Shown here in pieces: positions 1 to 6,042 of a stretch of DNA of 29,891 bases. Each line of letters starts with the position of its first letter. Positions within the stretch are counted from its first letter, which is position 1. Both the position numbers and the translations under genes were made by a program. This DNA comes from Aalborgiella sp031390045 (lineage in GTDB: Bacteria; Pseudomonadota; Gammaproteobacteria; Burkholderiales; Burkholderiaceae_C): NCBI GenBank assembly GCA_031390045.1, contig JANMTB010000081.1, forward strand, positions 1 through 29,891, given 5' to 3'. The notes under the pieces are model-generated. The model had not been told where the DNA came from, ran no database searches, and saw only the letters and a list, made by a program, of their open reading frames with translations.

Positions 1-627
1 GCGCCGAACGATATCGTCGTCAAATCTGATGACAGCATTTGGTTCACTGACCCGATTTTTGGCATCAACGGCGAGTGGGAAGGCGAGCGCGCCAAGTCTG
101 AACAAGCGACGACGAATGTGTATCGCCTCGCCAAAGACGGCAAACTCGCAGCCGTTATCACCGACATTGTGAATCCCAACGGCTTGGCTTTTTCACCTGA
201 CGAAGCCAAGCTGTACGTTGTTGAATGCGGTAGCTTGCCGCACCGCAGTATTTGGAGCTACGACGTTGCAATGGACGGCCGCGTCAGCAACAAAGTGAAA
301 CTGATAGATGCCAACGGCCCCGCGTCGATAGACGGTTTCAGGGTCGATCAAGACGGTAATTTATGGTGCGGCTGGGGTTTTAATGGCGCTTTTGCAGCTG
401 TTGCTACCGACATTGGCGGCGGTATGAAAGCGCATCTGCCGATAGCGAAGTCGGAAGACATGGACGGCGTCAAAGTGTTCAACTCCGCGGGCAAACCGAT
501 TGGTTTTATCAAACTGCCCGAGCGCTGCGCCAACCTTGAATTCGGTGGCCCCAAGCGCAATCGCTTGTACATGGCTAGTTGCCACTCGTTGTATGCGCTG
601 TATGTTGAATCTTTTGGGGCTGTATAA
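1..627 (+). CDS. SMP-30/gluconolactonase/LRE-family protein, 5' truncated by window edge
   Basis: The reading frame is open from base 1 to the TAA at 625-627, so the true start lies left of the window; a GTG at 118 is internal. The protein resembles the six-bladed beta-propeller SMP-30/gluconolactonase family, metal-dependent lactonases that hydrolyse sugar or other lactones. Visible family motifs are PNDIVVKSDDSIWFTDP near the left edge, NPNGLAFSPDEAKLYVVE (the Asn is a metal ligand in SMP-30) and IDGFRVDQDGNLWCGWG (Asp is a metal ligand and catalytic base). The C-terminal blade ends in PKRNRLYMASCHSLYALYV, typical of the family end. The substrate cannot be deduced, and nothing downstream suggests an operon partner. 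Family assignment is firm; the specific reaction is not known. Confidence 0.9.
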   Translation, partial: APNDIVVKSDDSIWFTDPIFGINGEWEGERAKSEQATTNVYRLAKDGKLAAVITDIVNPNGLAFSPDEAKLYVVECGSLPHRSIWSYDVAMDGRVSNKVKLIDANGPASIDGFRVDQDGNLWCGWGFNGAFAAVATDIGGGMKAHLPIAKSEDMDGVKVFNSAGKPIGFIKLPERCANLEFGGPKRNRLYMASCHSLYALYVESFGAV

Positions 628-654
628 ATAGTCAGCTTTGATCATGACGTTCCA

Positions 655-685
655 ATGACATGATTAAGCTAGGCTGCGGTAAAAT
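655..685 (+). promoter_or_regulatory. possible sigma70 promoter upstream of the 740 gene
   Basis: ATGACA (655-660, five of six to TTGACA) and TAAAAT (680-685) are separated by 19 bases, slightly longer than ideal. The pair lies about 55 bases upstream of the ATG at 740 in an otherwise gene-free gap and would serve the small exported protein and miaB. Weak evidence, by eye only. Confidence 0.3.
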
Positions 686-739
686 AAGCGCTTCTTCTTA
701 AATTTAGCCGCTGGATATACACCAGTCACGCTCCACTCA

Positions 740-1147
740 ATGAAACAATTCATTCTTTCAAAGACGCGTACACTCTCTCTCGCTACATTTTTAATAGCGT
801 TGCAGTCAATAAACACGCCGGTTGCAGCCATATTTGGCACTATTTCTGGATTATTATTCAGCCAAACTTCCGCAGCACAAGTCGTTCGCACCTTTCCTGA
901 AGCTGCCGTGCGCGGCAAAATCGCTTTCAAATCGCCACCGCAAATCGAGCTAGACGGCAAAGCTGATCGTCTGTCACCTGGCGCACGCATACGCGACGAA
1001 CGCGGCATGCTGGCGATGACGGGTGCTTTGGAGGGCAAAGCGTTTGTGGTTAATTTCAAACGTGAAGCCAGTACGGGCATGGTGCATGAGGTGTGGATTC
1101 TCACCGCAGAAGAACAAAAAGTAAAACGCGAGGGGGAAAAGAAATGA
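740..1147 (+). CDS. small exported protein of unknown function, upstream of miaB
   Basis: 135 residues. The first ~47 residues are a long, hydrophobic, Ala/Leu-rich leader ending near SAAQ, which looks like a signal peptide, so the mature ~90-residue protein is probably periplasmic. The mature part contains VRTFPEAAVRGKIAF, a PPQIELDGKADRLSPGARIR stretch and ends with GMVHEVWILTAEE; I recall similar short proteins next to miaB in Comamonadaceae but no function. The leader is unusually long because residues 15-30 (ATFLIALQSINTPVAA) are encoded by a copy of the 48-bp dispersed element. The gene overlaps miaB by ATGA at 1144-1147, so the two are probably translationally coupled. The function is unknown. 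Confidence 0.8.
   Translation: MKQFILSKTRTLSLATFLIALQSINTPVAAIFGTISGLLFSQTSAAQVVRTFPEAAVRGKIAFKSPPQIELDGKADRLSPGARIRDERGMLAMTGALEGKAFVVNFKREASTGMVHEVWILTAEEQKVKREGEKK
782..829 (+). repeat. 48-bp dispersed element, copy in the leader of the 740 gene
   Basis: GCTAC (782-786), 7 bases, ATAGC (794-798), 9 bases, then a 17-base core AATAAACACGCCGGTTG (808-824; 14 of 17 to the best core) and CAGCC. Spacing matches the other copies exactly. It is in sense orientation and in codon register with the host gene, encoding 16 residues of the signal-peptide region. Confidence 0.75.
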
Positions 1148-2547
1148 TTGCTGAAATGAGTTTGGAAATGAGCGAAATTGTGAATCCTATCAATGACTTA
1201 GTGCCTTCCAAAAAGGTTTTCATCAAAACCTTTGGCTGCCAAATGAACGAGTACGACTCGGACAAAATGGTCGACGTGCTGCACGCCGCCGAGGGCTATG
1301 TCGCCACCCAAAACGTTGACGAAGCCGATCTGATTTTGTTCAACACCTGCTCTGTGCGTGAAAAAGCGCAGGAGAAAGTGTTTAGTGATCTAGGCCGCAT
1401 CAAACATCTGAAAGCCAAGGGCGTGAAAATCGGCGTCGGCGGCTGCGTTGCCAGCCAAGAAGGCGCAGCCATCATCGCTCGCGCCCCGTTTGTTGATGTG
1501 GTGTTTGGCCCGCAGACCTTGCATCGCCTGCCTGAGCTGCTAGCAAAAAGAGATTTACTGTCGCGCCCGCAGGTCGACATCAGCTTCCCGGAGATTGAAA
1601 AATTCGACCACCTGCCACCCGCCAAAAACAACGGTGCGAGTGCTTTTGTCAGCATCATGGAAGGCTGTTCCAAGTACTGCAGCTACTGCGTCGTGCCCTA
1701 CACGCGCGGCGAAGAAGTCTCGCGCCCGTTTGAAGACGTGCTGGTCGAAGTGGCCGGTTTGGCCGATCAAGGCGTCAAAGAGGTTAATTTACTGGGTCAA
1801 AACGTCAACGCTTACCGTGGCAAGATGGGTGATTCAAGCGAAATTGCCGATTTTGCGACCTTGCTCGACTATGTGTCCGAGATCCCCGGCATCGAGCGCA
1901 TCCGCTACACCACCAGCCACCCGAACGAGTTTTCACAAAGCTTGATCGACGCCTACGCACGACTGCCCAAGCTGGTGAACCACCTGCATTTACCGGTACA
2001 ACACGGCAGTGACCGTATTTTGAGCGCCATGAAACGCGGCTACACCGCGCTGGAATACAAAAGCACCATCCGCAAACTGCGGGCGATTCGCCCCGACATG
2101 GTGCTCAGCAGCGACTTCATCGTCGGCTTCCCCGGTGAAACCGACGATGATTTCCAGAAGATGATGAAACTCATCAACGACGTGGGTTTTGACACCTCCT
2201 TCAGCTTCATCTACAGCCCGCGCCCCGGCACCCCCGCCGCTGCGCTGCACGACGACACGTCGCACGCCGTGAAATTAGCGCGTTTGCAACACCTGCAAGC
2301 CACCATAGACGCCAACGTCATCCGCATCAGCGCCAGCCGATTAGGTACAGTACAACGCGTCTTGGTTGAAGGCCCCGCCCGCAAAACCCCCAACGCCCTC
2401 TTCGGCCGCACCGAGTGCAACCGCGCCGTGGTCTTCACCGGGCCAGATCGCCTGATTGGGCAGCTGGTAGACATCAAAGTCACGGACGCGCCGCAGCGTT
2501 TGCTGCGCGGTGAGGTGGTGACGGCTGAGGTGTTAAGCCAAGGTTGA
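1144..2547 (+). CDS. miaB: tRNA-2-methylthio-N6-dimethylallyladenosine synthase MiaB
   Basis: 467 residues. MiaB is a radical-SAM enzyme that inserts the methylthio group at C2 of i6A37 in tRNAs reading U-initial codons. The N-terminal UPF0004 domain carries the three cysteines of the auxiliary 4Fe-4S cluster (C32 in TFGCQMNEYDS, C69 in NTCSVREKAQ, C101 in GGCVASQEG). The radical-SAM CxxxCxxC is C175, C179, C182 (CSKYCSYC), followed by VVPYTRG. The C-terminus is a TRAM-like RNA-binding domain. I chose the ATG at 1144, which overlaps the stop of the upstream gene and has a purine-rich GAGGGGG about ten bases before it; upstream in-frame codons back to 1093 would add residues with no family match. 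It converges on ffh. Confidence 0.97.
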   Translation: MIAEMSLEMSEIVNPINDLVPSKKVFIKTFGCQMNEYDSDKMVDVLHAAEGYVATQNVDEADLILFNTCSVREKAQEKVFSDLGRIKHLKAKGVKIGVGGCVASQEGAAIIARAPFVDVVFGPQTLHRLPELLAKRDLLSRPQVDISFPEIEKFDHLPPAKNNGASAFVSIMEGCSKYCSYCVVPYTRGEEVSRPFEDVLVEVAGLADQGVKEVNLLGQNVNAYRGKMGDSSEIADFATLLDYVSEIPGIERIRYTTSHPNEFSQSLIDAYARLPKLVNHLHLPVQHGSDRILSAMKRGYTALEYKSTIRKLRAIRPDMVLSSDFIVGFPGETDDDFQKMMKLINDVGFDTSFSFIYSPRPGTPAAALHDDTSHAVKLARLQHLQATIDANVIRISASRLGTVQRVLVEGPARKTPNALFGRTECNRAVVFTGPDRLIGQLVDIKVTDAPQRLLRGEVVTAEVLSQG

Positions 2548-2557
2548 AATAAAAATA

Positions 2558-2590
2558 CCTATATTGCTATATATTTAATAGCAATATAGG
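2558..2590 (-). terminator. 13-bp perfect hairpin between convergent miaB and ffh
   Basis: A perfect 13-base inverted repeat (2558-2570 with 2578-2590) and a 7-base loop lie between the two convergent stop codons. On the minus strand it is followed by a T-rich tract (complement of 2546-2557), so it could end ffh transcription; on the plus strand the tail is A/T-rich without a T run. The right arm is shared with the 48-bp element that starts at 2566. Confidence 0.5.
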
Positions 2591-2613
2591 AAATAAATAC
2601 GCCGGCTATAGCC
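2566..2613 (+). repeat. 48-bp dispersed element, intergenic copy between miaB and ffh
   Basis: GCTAT (2566-2570), 7 bases, ATAGC (2578-2582), 9 bases, then the core AATAAATACGCCGGCTA (2592-2608), followed by TAGCC. This copy gives the cleanest core together with the one at 12746-12793. It is the only copy whose GCTAT/ATAGC arms are part of a longer perfect palindrome. Confidence 0.8.
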
Positions 2614-2654
2614 TGAAATGTCATGTTAATAGCGGTTTGAGAGGCAAAAACCGG

Positions 2655-4037
2655 TCAGAACGGCATTTTCGGCATACCTTTCATGCCGCCCATCTTTTTC
2701 ATCATCTTCATCATTCCGCCGCCGCTCATTTTCTTCATCATGCCTTGCATTTGCTCAAATTCGTTGAGCATGCGGTTGACTTCTTGCACATGCACGCCTG
2801 CGCCATTGGCAATACGGCGTTTGCGGGTGGCTTTGATGAGGTCGGGTTTGCGGCGCTCTAGCGGGGTCATGCTGAGGATGATGCCTTCTTTGCGGCGCAT
2901 GTCTTTTTCGGCTTTGCCCATATCCACTTGACCGGCTTTGGCGGCCATCTGTGCAGGCAGCTTTTCCATCATGCTAGCCAGGCCGCCCATCTGCTTCATC
3001 TGCTGGAGCTGGCTCAAAAAGTCGTTCAAATCGAACCCTTTGCCGCTTTTGACTTTTTCGGCCAATTTTTGCGCAGCTGCCACGTCCACGCCAGAGGTGA
3101 CTTGTTCGACCAGCGCCAAAATATCGCCCATGCCCAGCACGCGGCCAGCGTGACGTTCGGCGTCGAAGACTTCTAAGCCGTCAAGTTTCTCGGACGTACC
3201 CGCAAACTTGATGGGCGCGCCGGTGATGTACCGCACCGAGAGCGCCGCGCCGCCGCGCGAGTCGCCGTCCAGCTTGGTCAAAATGATGCCGGTCAGCGGC
3301 AGCGCGTCTTTGAAGGCTTTGGCGGTGTTGATGGCGTCTTGGCCCTGCATCGCATCGACCACAAACAGGGTTTCAATCGGATTCAGCACCGCGTGGAGTT
3401 CGCGGATCTCGTTCATCAGCACCTCGTCGATGCCCAAACGGCCGGCGGTATCGACCAAGAGCACATCAAAATGGTGCTTTTTGGCGTAATCGAGCGCGGC
3501 AAAAGCAATATCGCGCGGTTTTTGGTCGGCGCTGCTGGGGAACCATTCTGCCCCCGCTTGCGCGGTGACTGTTTTGAGCTGTTCAATCGCCGCTGGGCGG
3601 TACACGTCGCCAGACACCGTCAGCACCTTCTTTTTGCGCTTTTCAATCAGGTGTTTGGCCAGTTTGGCAGTCGTCGTGGTTTTGCCCGCACCCTGCAAAC
3701 CGGCCATCAAAATCACGGCGGGAGGCTGGGCGGCGAGATTTAGTTCACTCACGGTGCTGCTGCCAATGTCGCTGCCCGCCATGGTGGCGACCAGTTCGCG
3801 GTTCACCACGGCTACCAGTGCTTGGCCAGGGGTGAGGGAGCCGACCACCTCTTGCCCCATGGCTTTTTCTTTGACGCGGGCGATGAAATCGCGTACCACC
3901 GGCAGGGCGACGTCGGCCTCCAAGAGCGCTAGTCGAACCTCGCGCAGCATGTCCTGCACGTTGGACTCGGTCATGCGGGCTTGGCCGCGCATTTGTTTAA
4001 CCAGGAGCGAGAGTTTGTCGGTGAGTGCGGATGCCAT
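2655..4037 (-). CDS. ffh: signal recognition particle protein Ffh
   Basis: 460 residues, the usual length. Ffh binds 4.5S RNA and signal sequences and, with FtsY, targets membrane proteins co-translationally. It shows the N domain, then the GTPase domain with the P-loop GLQGAGKTTTTAKLAK, DTAGRLGID and TKLDGDSRGGAALS. The C-terminal M domain is methionine-rich (FEQMQGMMKKMSGGG followed by repeated MMKMMKKM-like motifs), with RIANGAGVHVQEVNRML before it, the SRP-RNA-binding helix region. The ATG at 4037 starts MASALTDKLSLLVKQMRGQA, the expected N-terminus. It is divergent from the CcsA-like gene with only 48 bases between start codons, so both promoters must lie in or next to that gap. Confidence 0.98.
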   Translation of the reverse strand: MASALTDKLSLLVKQMRGQARMTESNVQDMLREVRLALLEADVALPVVRDFIARVKEKAMGQEVVGSLTPGQALVAVVNRELVATMAGSDIGSSTVSELNLAAQPPAVILMAGLQGAGKTTTTAKLAKHLIEKRKKKVLTVSGDVYRPAAIEQLKTVTAQAGAEWFPSSADQKPRDIAFAALDYAKKHHFDVLLVDTAGRLGIDEVLMNEIRELHAVLNPIETLFVVDAMQGQDAINTAKAFKDALPLTGIILTKLDGDSRGGAALSVRYITGAPIKFAGTSEKLDGLEVFDAERHAGRVLGMGDILALVEQVTSGVDVAAAQKLAEKVKSGKGFDLNDFLSQLQQMKQMGGLASMMEKLPAQMAAKAGQVDMGKAEKDMRRKEGIILSMTPLERRKPDLIKATRKRRIANGAGVHVQEVNRMLNEFEQMQGMMKKMSGGGMMKMMKKMGGMKGMPKMPF

Positions 4038-4085
4038 GGATTGAAGTGCTCGGTAATTGACGCTGAGGTCGTATAAACTGTAGGT

Positions 4086-4910
4086 ATGATTTTAGCGAAT
4101 GCAGCAGCTTATTCCCTGACGAGTCTATTTCTAGGCTTGGGCGCTGCTGTGGCTTACGCAGCGCCTGCACTGATGAGTGGCCGCCTGAGCATGACGGCGA
4201 CACGTTTGTTGCTCTGGTGCGCTTGGGGTTTGCATGGCTTGGCGGTGCTATGGAGCTTGTTTGGCGACATTCCCCGCTTCGGTTTTGCGCCGGCGCTGTC
4301 TGTTACAGCTTGGCTAGGGCTGACAGTTTATGCCGTGGAAAGCCATATGTACCCAAAACTCAAGGCCGTTTGGGCCTTTGCGGGTATTGGTGCCATCGCT
4401 GTATTGTTGGCGGTAATTTTTCCTGGGCAAGCCTTGCACAGCGCTGCATCCAAATGGTTGCCGGTGCATTGGGCGCTGGGCTTGGCGTCCTATGGCTTGT
4501 TTGCGGCAGCAGTTGCGCATGCATGGCTGATGATGCGCTCTGAAAAGCAAATGCGATTGTCACCTGGAGCGATGTCTGCAACTTCCAGCGGTTTGCCTTT
4601 GTTAACTCTGGAGCGATTAACTTTTCGATTTGTCAACGCTGGTTTTGTGTTGTTGACGGCGACTTTATTGGCAGGCTGGTTGTTCAGTGAATCGCTTTAC
4701 GGTGTTGGTAAAGCTTGGAAGTGGGACCATAAAACAATTTTTTCGGTGCTGTCGTGGCTAGCTTTTGCGGTGTTACTAATAGGTAGAGCGCAATTTGGCT
4801 GGCGTGGGCGCACGGCGGTACGTGTTTTGTACATCGGCTCTGGCTTGTTGTTACTGGCGTATGTGGGCTCACGTTTTGTCTTGGAAGTTGTACTTGGACG
4901 CATGACATGA
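4086..4910 (+). CDS. CcsA/HemX/YpjD-like inner-membrane cytochrome c assembly-family protein
   Basis: 274 residues with eight predicted membrane helices: around residues 5-30, 38-58, 62-83, 92-112, 128-150, 178-201, 216-236 and 243-268. It belongs to the cytochrome C assembly (CcsA/HemX) family; the VHWALGLASYGLFAAAVAHAW helix with its conserved histidines and the DHKTIFSVLSWLAFAVLL segment are characteristic. Members include E. coli YpjD, whose role is not haem ligation proper. The position between ffh and a PP0621-like gene is the standard arrangement in this group of bacteria. Its stop overlaps the next gene's ATG (ATGA at 4907-4910). Membrane topology and family are confident; the physiological role is not established. 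Confidence 0.87.
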   Translation: MILANAAAYSLTSLFLGLGAAVAYAAPALMSGRLSMTATRLLLWCAWGLHGLAVLWSLFGDIPRFGFAPALSVTAWLGLTVYAVESHMYPKLKAVWAFAGIGAIAVLLAVIFPGQALHSAASKWLPVHWALGLASYGLFAAAVAHAWLMMRSEKQMRLSPGAMSATSSGLPLLTLERLTFRFVNAGFVLLTATLLAGWLFSESLYGVGKAWKWDHKTIFSVLSWLAFAVLLIGRAQFGWRGRTAVRVLYIGSGLLLLAYVGSRFVLEVVLGRMT

Positions 4911-5170
4911 AGTATTTGATCGTCTTACTTGTTGTTTTTGTCGGCGTGTGGGTGTGGCGCAGTAACCGCGTTGCTATTAACAAAGACAAAAAAGAAAACT
5001 TGGAGCGCGAAGCAGAGCGCCAAAACGCAAAAAAAACCATGGTGGCTTGCGCACATTGCGGCATTCATCTCCCGCAAATCGAAGCTTTGGCCGCGCCAAG
5101 TGCTGATTTAAGACAGCAATTGTGGTTTTGTAGTACTGAACATCGACAGTTCGGCCCTAAAACTAGTTGA
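4907..5170 (+). CDS. PP0621-family small membrane-anchored zinc-ribbon-like protein
   Basis: 87 residues. One N-terminal membrane helix (about residues 3-17) is followed by a charged, Lys/Glu-rich linker and a C-terminal cysteine module: C48-A-H-C51, then C75-S-T-E-H79. The pairs suggest a small metal-binding ribbon. This pattern matches the short PP0621-type proteins found next to CcsA-like genes and ampD in Beta- and Gammaproteobacteria. The start overlaps the upstream stop by four bases and the stop is 16 bases from the ampD start, so the three genes look like one operon. No function is known. Confidence 0.82.
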   Translation: MKYLIVLLVVFVGVWVWRSNRVAINKDKKENLEREAERQNAKKTMVACAHCGIHLPQIEALAAPSADLRQQLWFCSTEHRQFGPKTS

Positions 5171-5186
5171 AACGGTTGCAAATCAT

Positions 5187-5753
5187 ATGCACCATTCTGA
5201 GCAAACTCATGATTTGCCAATAACGTTGTTTAAAAATGGTTGGTACAAGTTTGCACGTCATCAGGCATCGCCTAACTTTGGCGCAAGGCCAGCGAATACT
5301 CAGATAAATTTAATTGTTATCCATTCCATCAGCTTACCTCCGGGTCAATTTGGCGGTGACGGGGTGCAGCAGCTTTTTTGCAACACTTTGAATTGGGATG
5401 CGCACCCGTATTTCGAACAAATACGAGATACCAAGGTATCGGCGCATTTTTATATTCGCAGAAACGGCGAATTGTGGCAGTTTGTGAGTTGTGATAACCG
5501 TGCTTGGCATGCTGGGCAATCCAGTTATTTAGGCAAAGACAATTGCAACGATTACTCGGTTGGCATTGAGTTAGAGGGCTTGGAAGGGGATTCGTTCGAA
5601 ATGGCGCAGTACGACAGCTTGTCTAGTTTGTGTGCTGTTTTGCAACAAAACTACCCCATTGCACATTTAGCTGGACATGAGCACATCGCCCCAGGTCGAA
5701 AAGCGGACCCAGGCGAAAAGTTCGATTGGCTGCACCTGCGCCGAGCACTGTGA
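5187..5753 (+). CDS. ampD: 1,6-anhydro-N-acetylmuramyl-L-alanine amidase AmpD
   Basis: 188 residues, close to the family length. AmpD is the cytoplasmic zinc amidase that removes the peptide from 1,6-anhydroMurNAc-peptides during murein recycling. The expected residues are visible: zinc ligands H46 (IVIHSIS), H164 (GHEHIAPGRKADPG) and D174, catalytic E128 (SVGIELEG) and K172. There is no signal peptide, which fits AmpD rather than the periplasmic AmiD. The ATG at 5187 has no strong Shine-Dalgarno. Murein recycling also includes mpl, at 17134 in this window, though the two are not linked. In Enterobacteria loss of AmpD derepresses ampC; no ampR/ampC is seen here. Confidence 0.95.
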   Translation: MHHSEQTHDLPITLFKNGWYKFARHQASPNFGARPANTQINLIVIHSISLPPGQFGGDGVQQLFCNTLNWDAHPYFEQIRDTKVSAHFYIRRNGELWQFVSCDNRAWHAGQSSYLGKDNCNDYSVGIELEGLEGDSFEMAQYDSLSSLCAVLQQNYPIAHLAGHEHIAPGRKADPGEKFDWLHLRRAL

Positions 5754-5881
5754 AATAGCGCTTTCTTGCTATCAATAAATAGCGTTATAAATAGCGTTAA
5801 AAAAGTAGCAAAAAGTCTGTAAAACAATGCTTAAAACGACACATTTTTGTCAAAATTGAGGTAAACTGAAATCTTGAGCCT

Positions 5882-5897
5882 ACGCTATAGGTAGTGT
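5882..5897 (+). promoter_or_regulatory. NrdR box 1 upstream of nrdA
   Basis: ACGCTATAGGTAGTGT matches the palindromic NrdR box (about ACAC-TATATATA-GTGT) at 13 of 16 positions by eye. NrdR is the ATP-cone repressor of ribonucleotide reductase genes and binds boxes in pairs. The partner box is centred 32 bp downstream, the usual three helical turns. Confidence 0.8.
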
Positions 5898-5913
5898 GTA
5901 AGATGGTAGGCAA

Positions 5914-5929
5914 CCACTACATATAGTGT
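5914..5929 (+). promoter_or_regulatory. NrdR box 2 upstream of nrdA
   Basis: CCACTACATATAGTGT matches the NrdR palindrome at about 14 of 16 positions and is centred 32 bp from box 1. It lies about 115 bases upstream of the nrdA ATG at 6043, leaving a long untranslated leader. The nrd promoter should overlap these boxes; I could not single out a convincing -35/-10 pair. Confidence 0.85.
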
Positions 5930-6042
5930 TTCAAAATTTTTGTCAATGCTGTTAACTCCTTAGTAATTCCTTAGCGAATTAACAGCACGTAAGCATATTC
6001 ATCATTAAAATAATAGTCACAATGACAAGAGGATCATCACAC

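Noticed and set aside
641..664. ATCATG...CATGAT inverted repeat after the SMP-30-like gene
   Set aside because: The stem is six bp with a 12-base loop and no T run; too weak to call as terminator or operator.
5768..5783. GCTAT...ATAGC hairpin after ampD, like the left end of the dispersed element
   Set aside because: The spacer is six rather than seven bases and there is no core 17-mer at the expected place; short AT-rich palindromes are common here.
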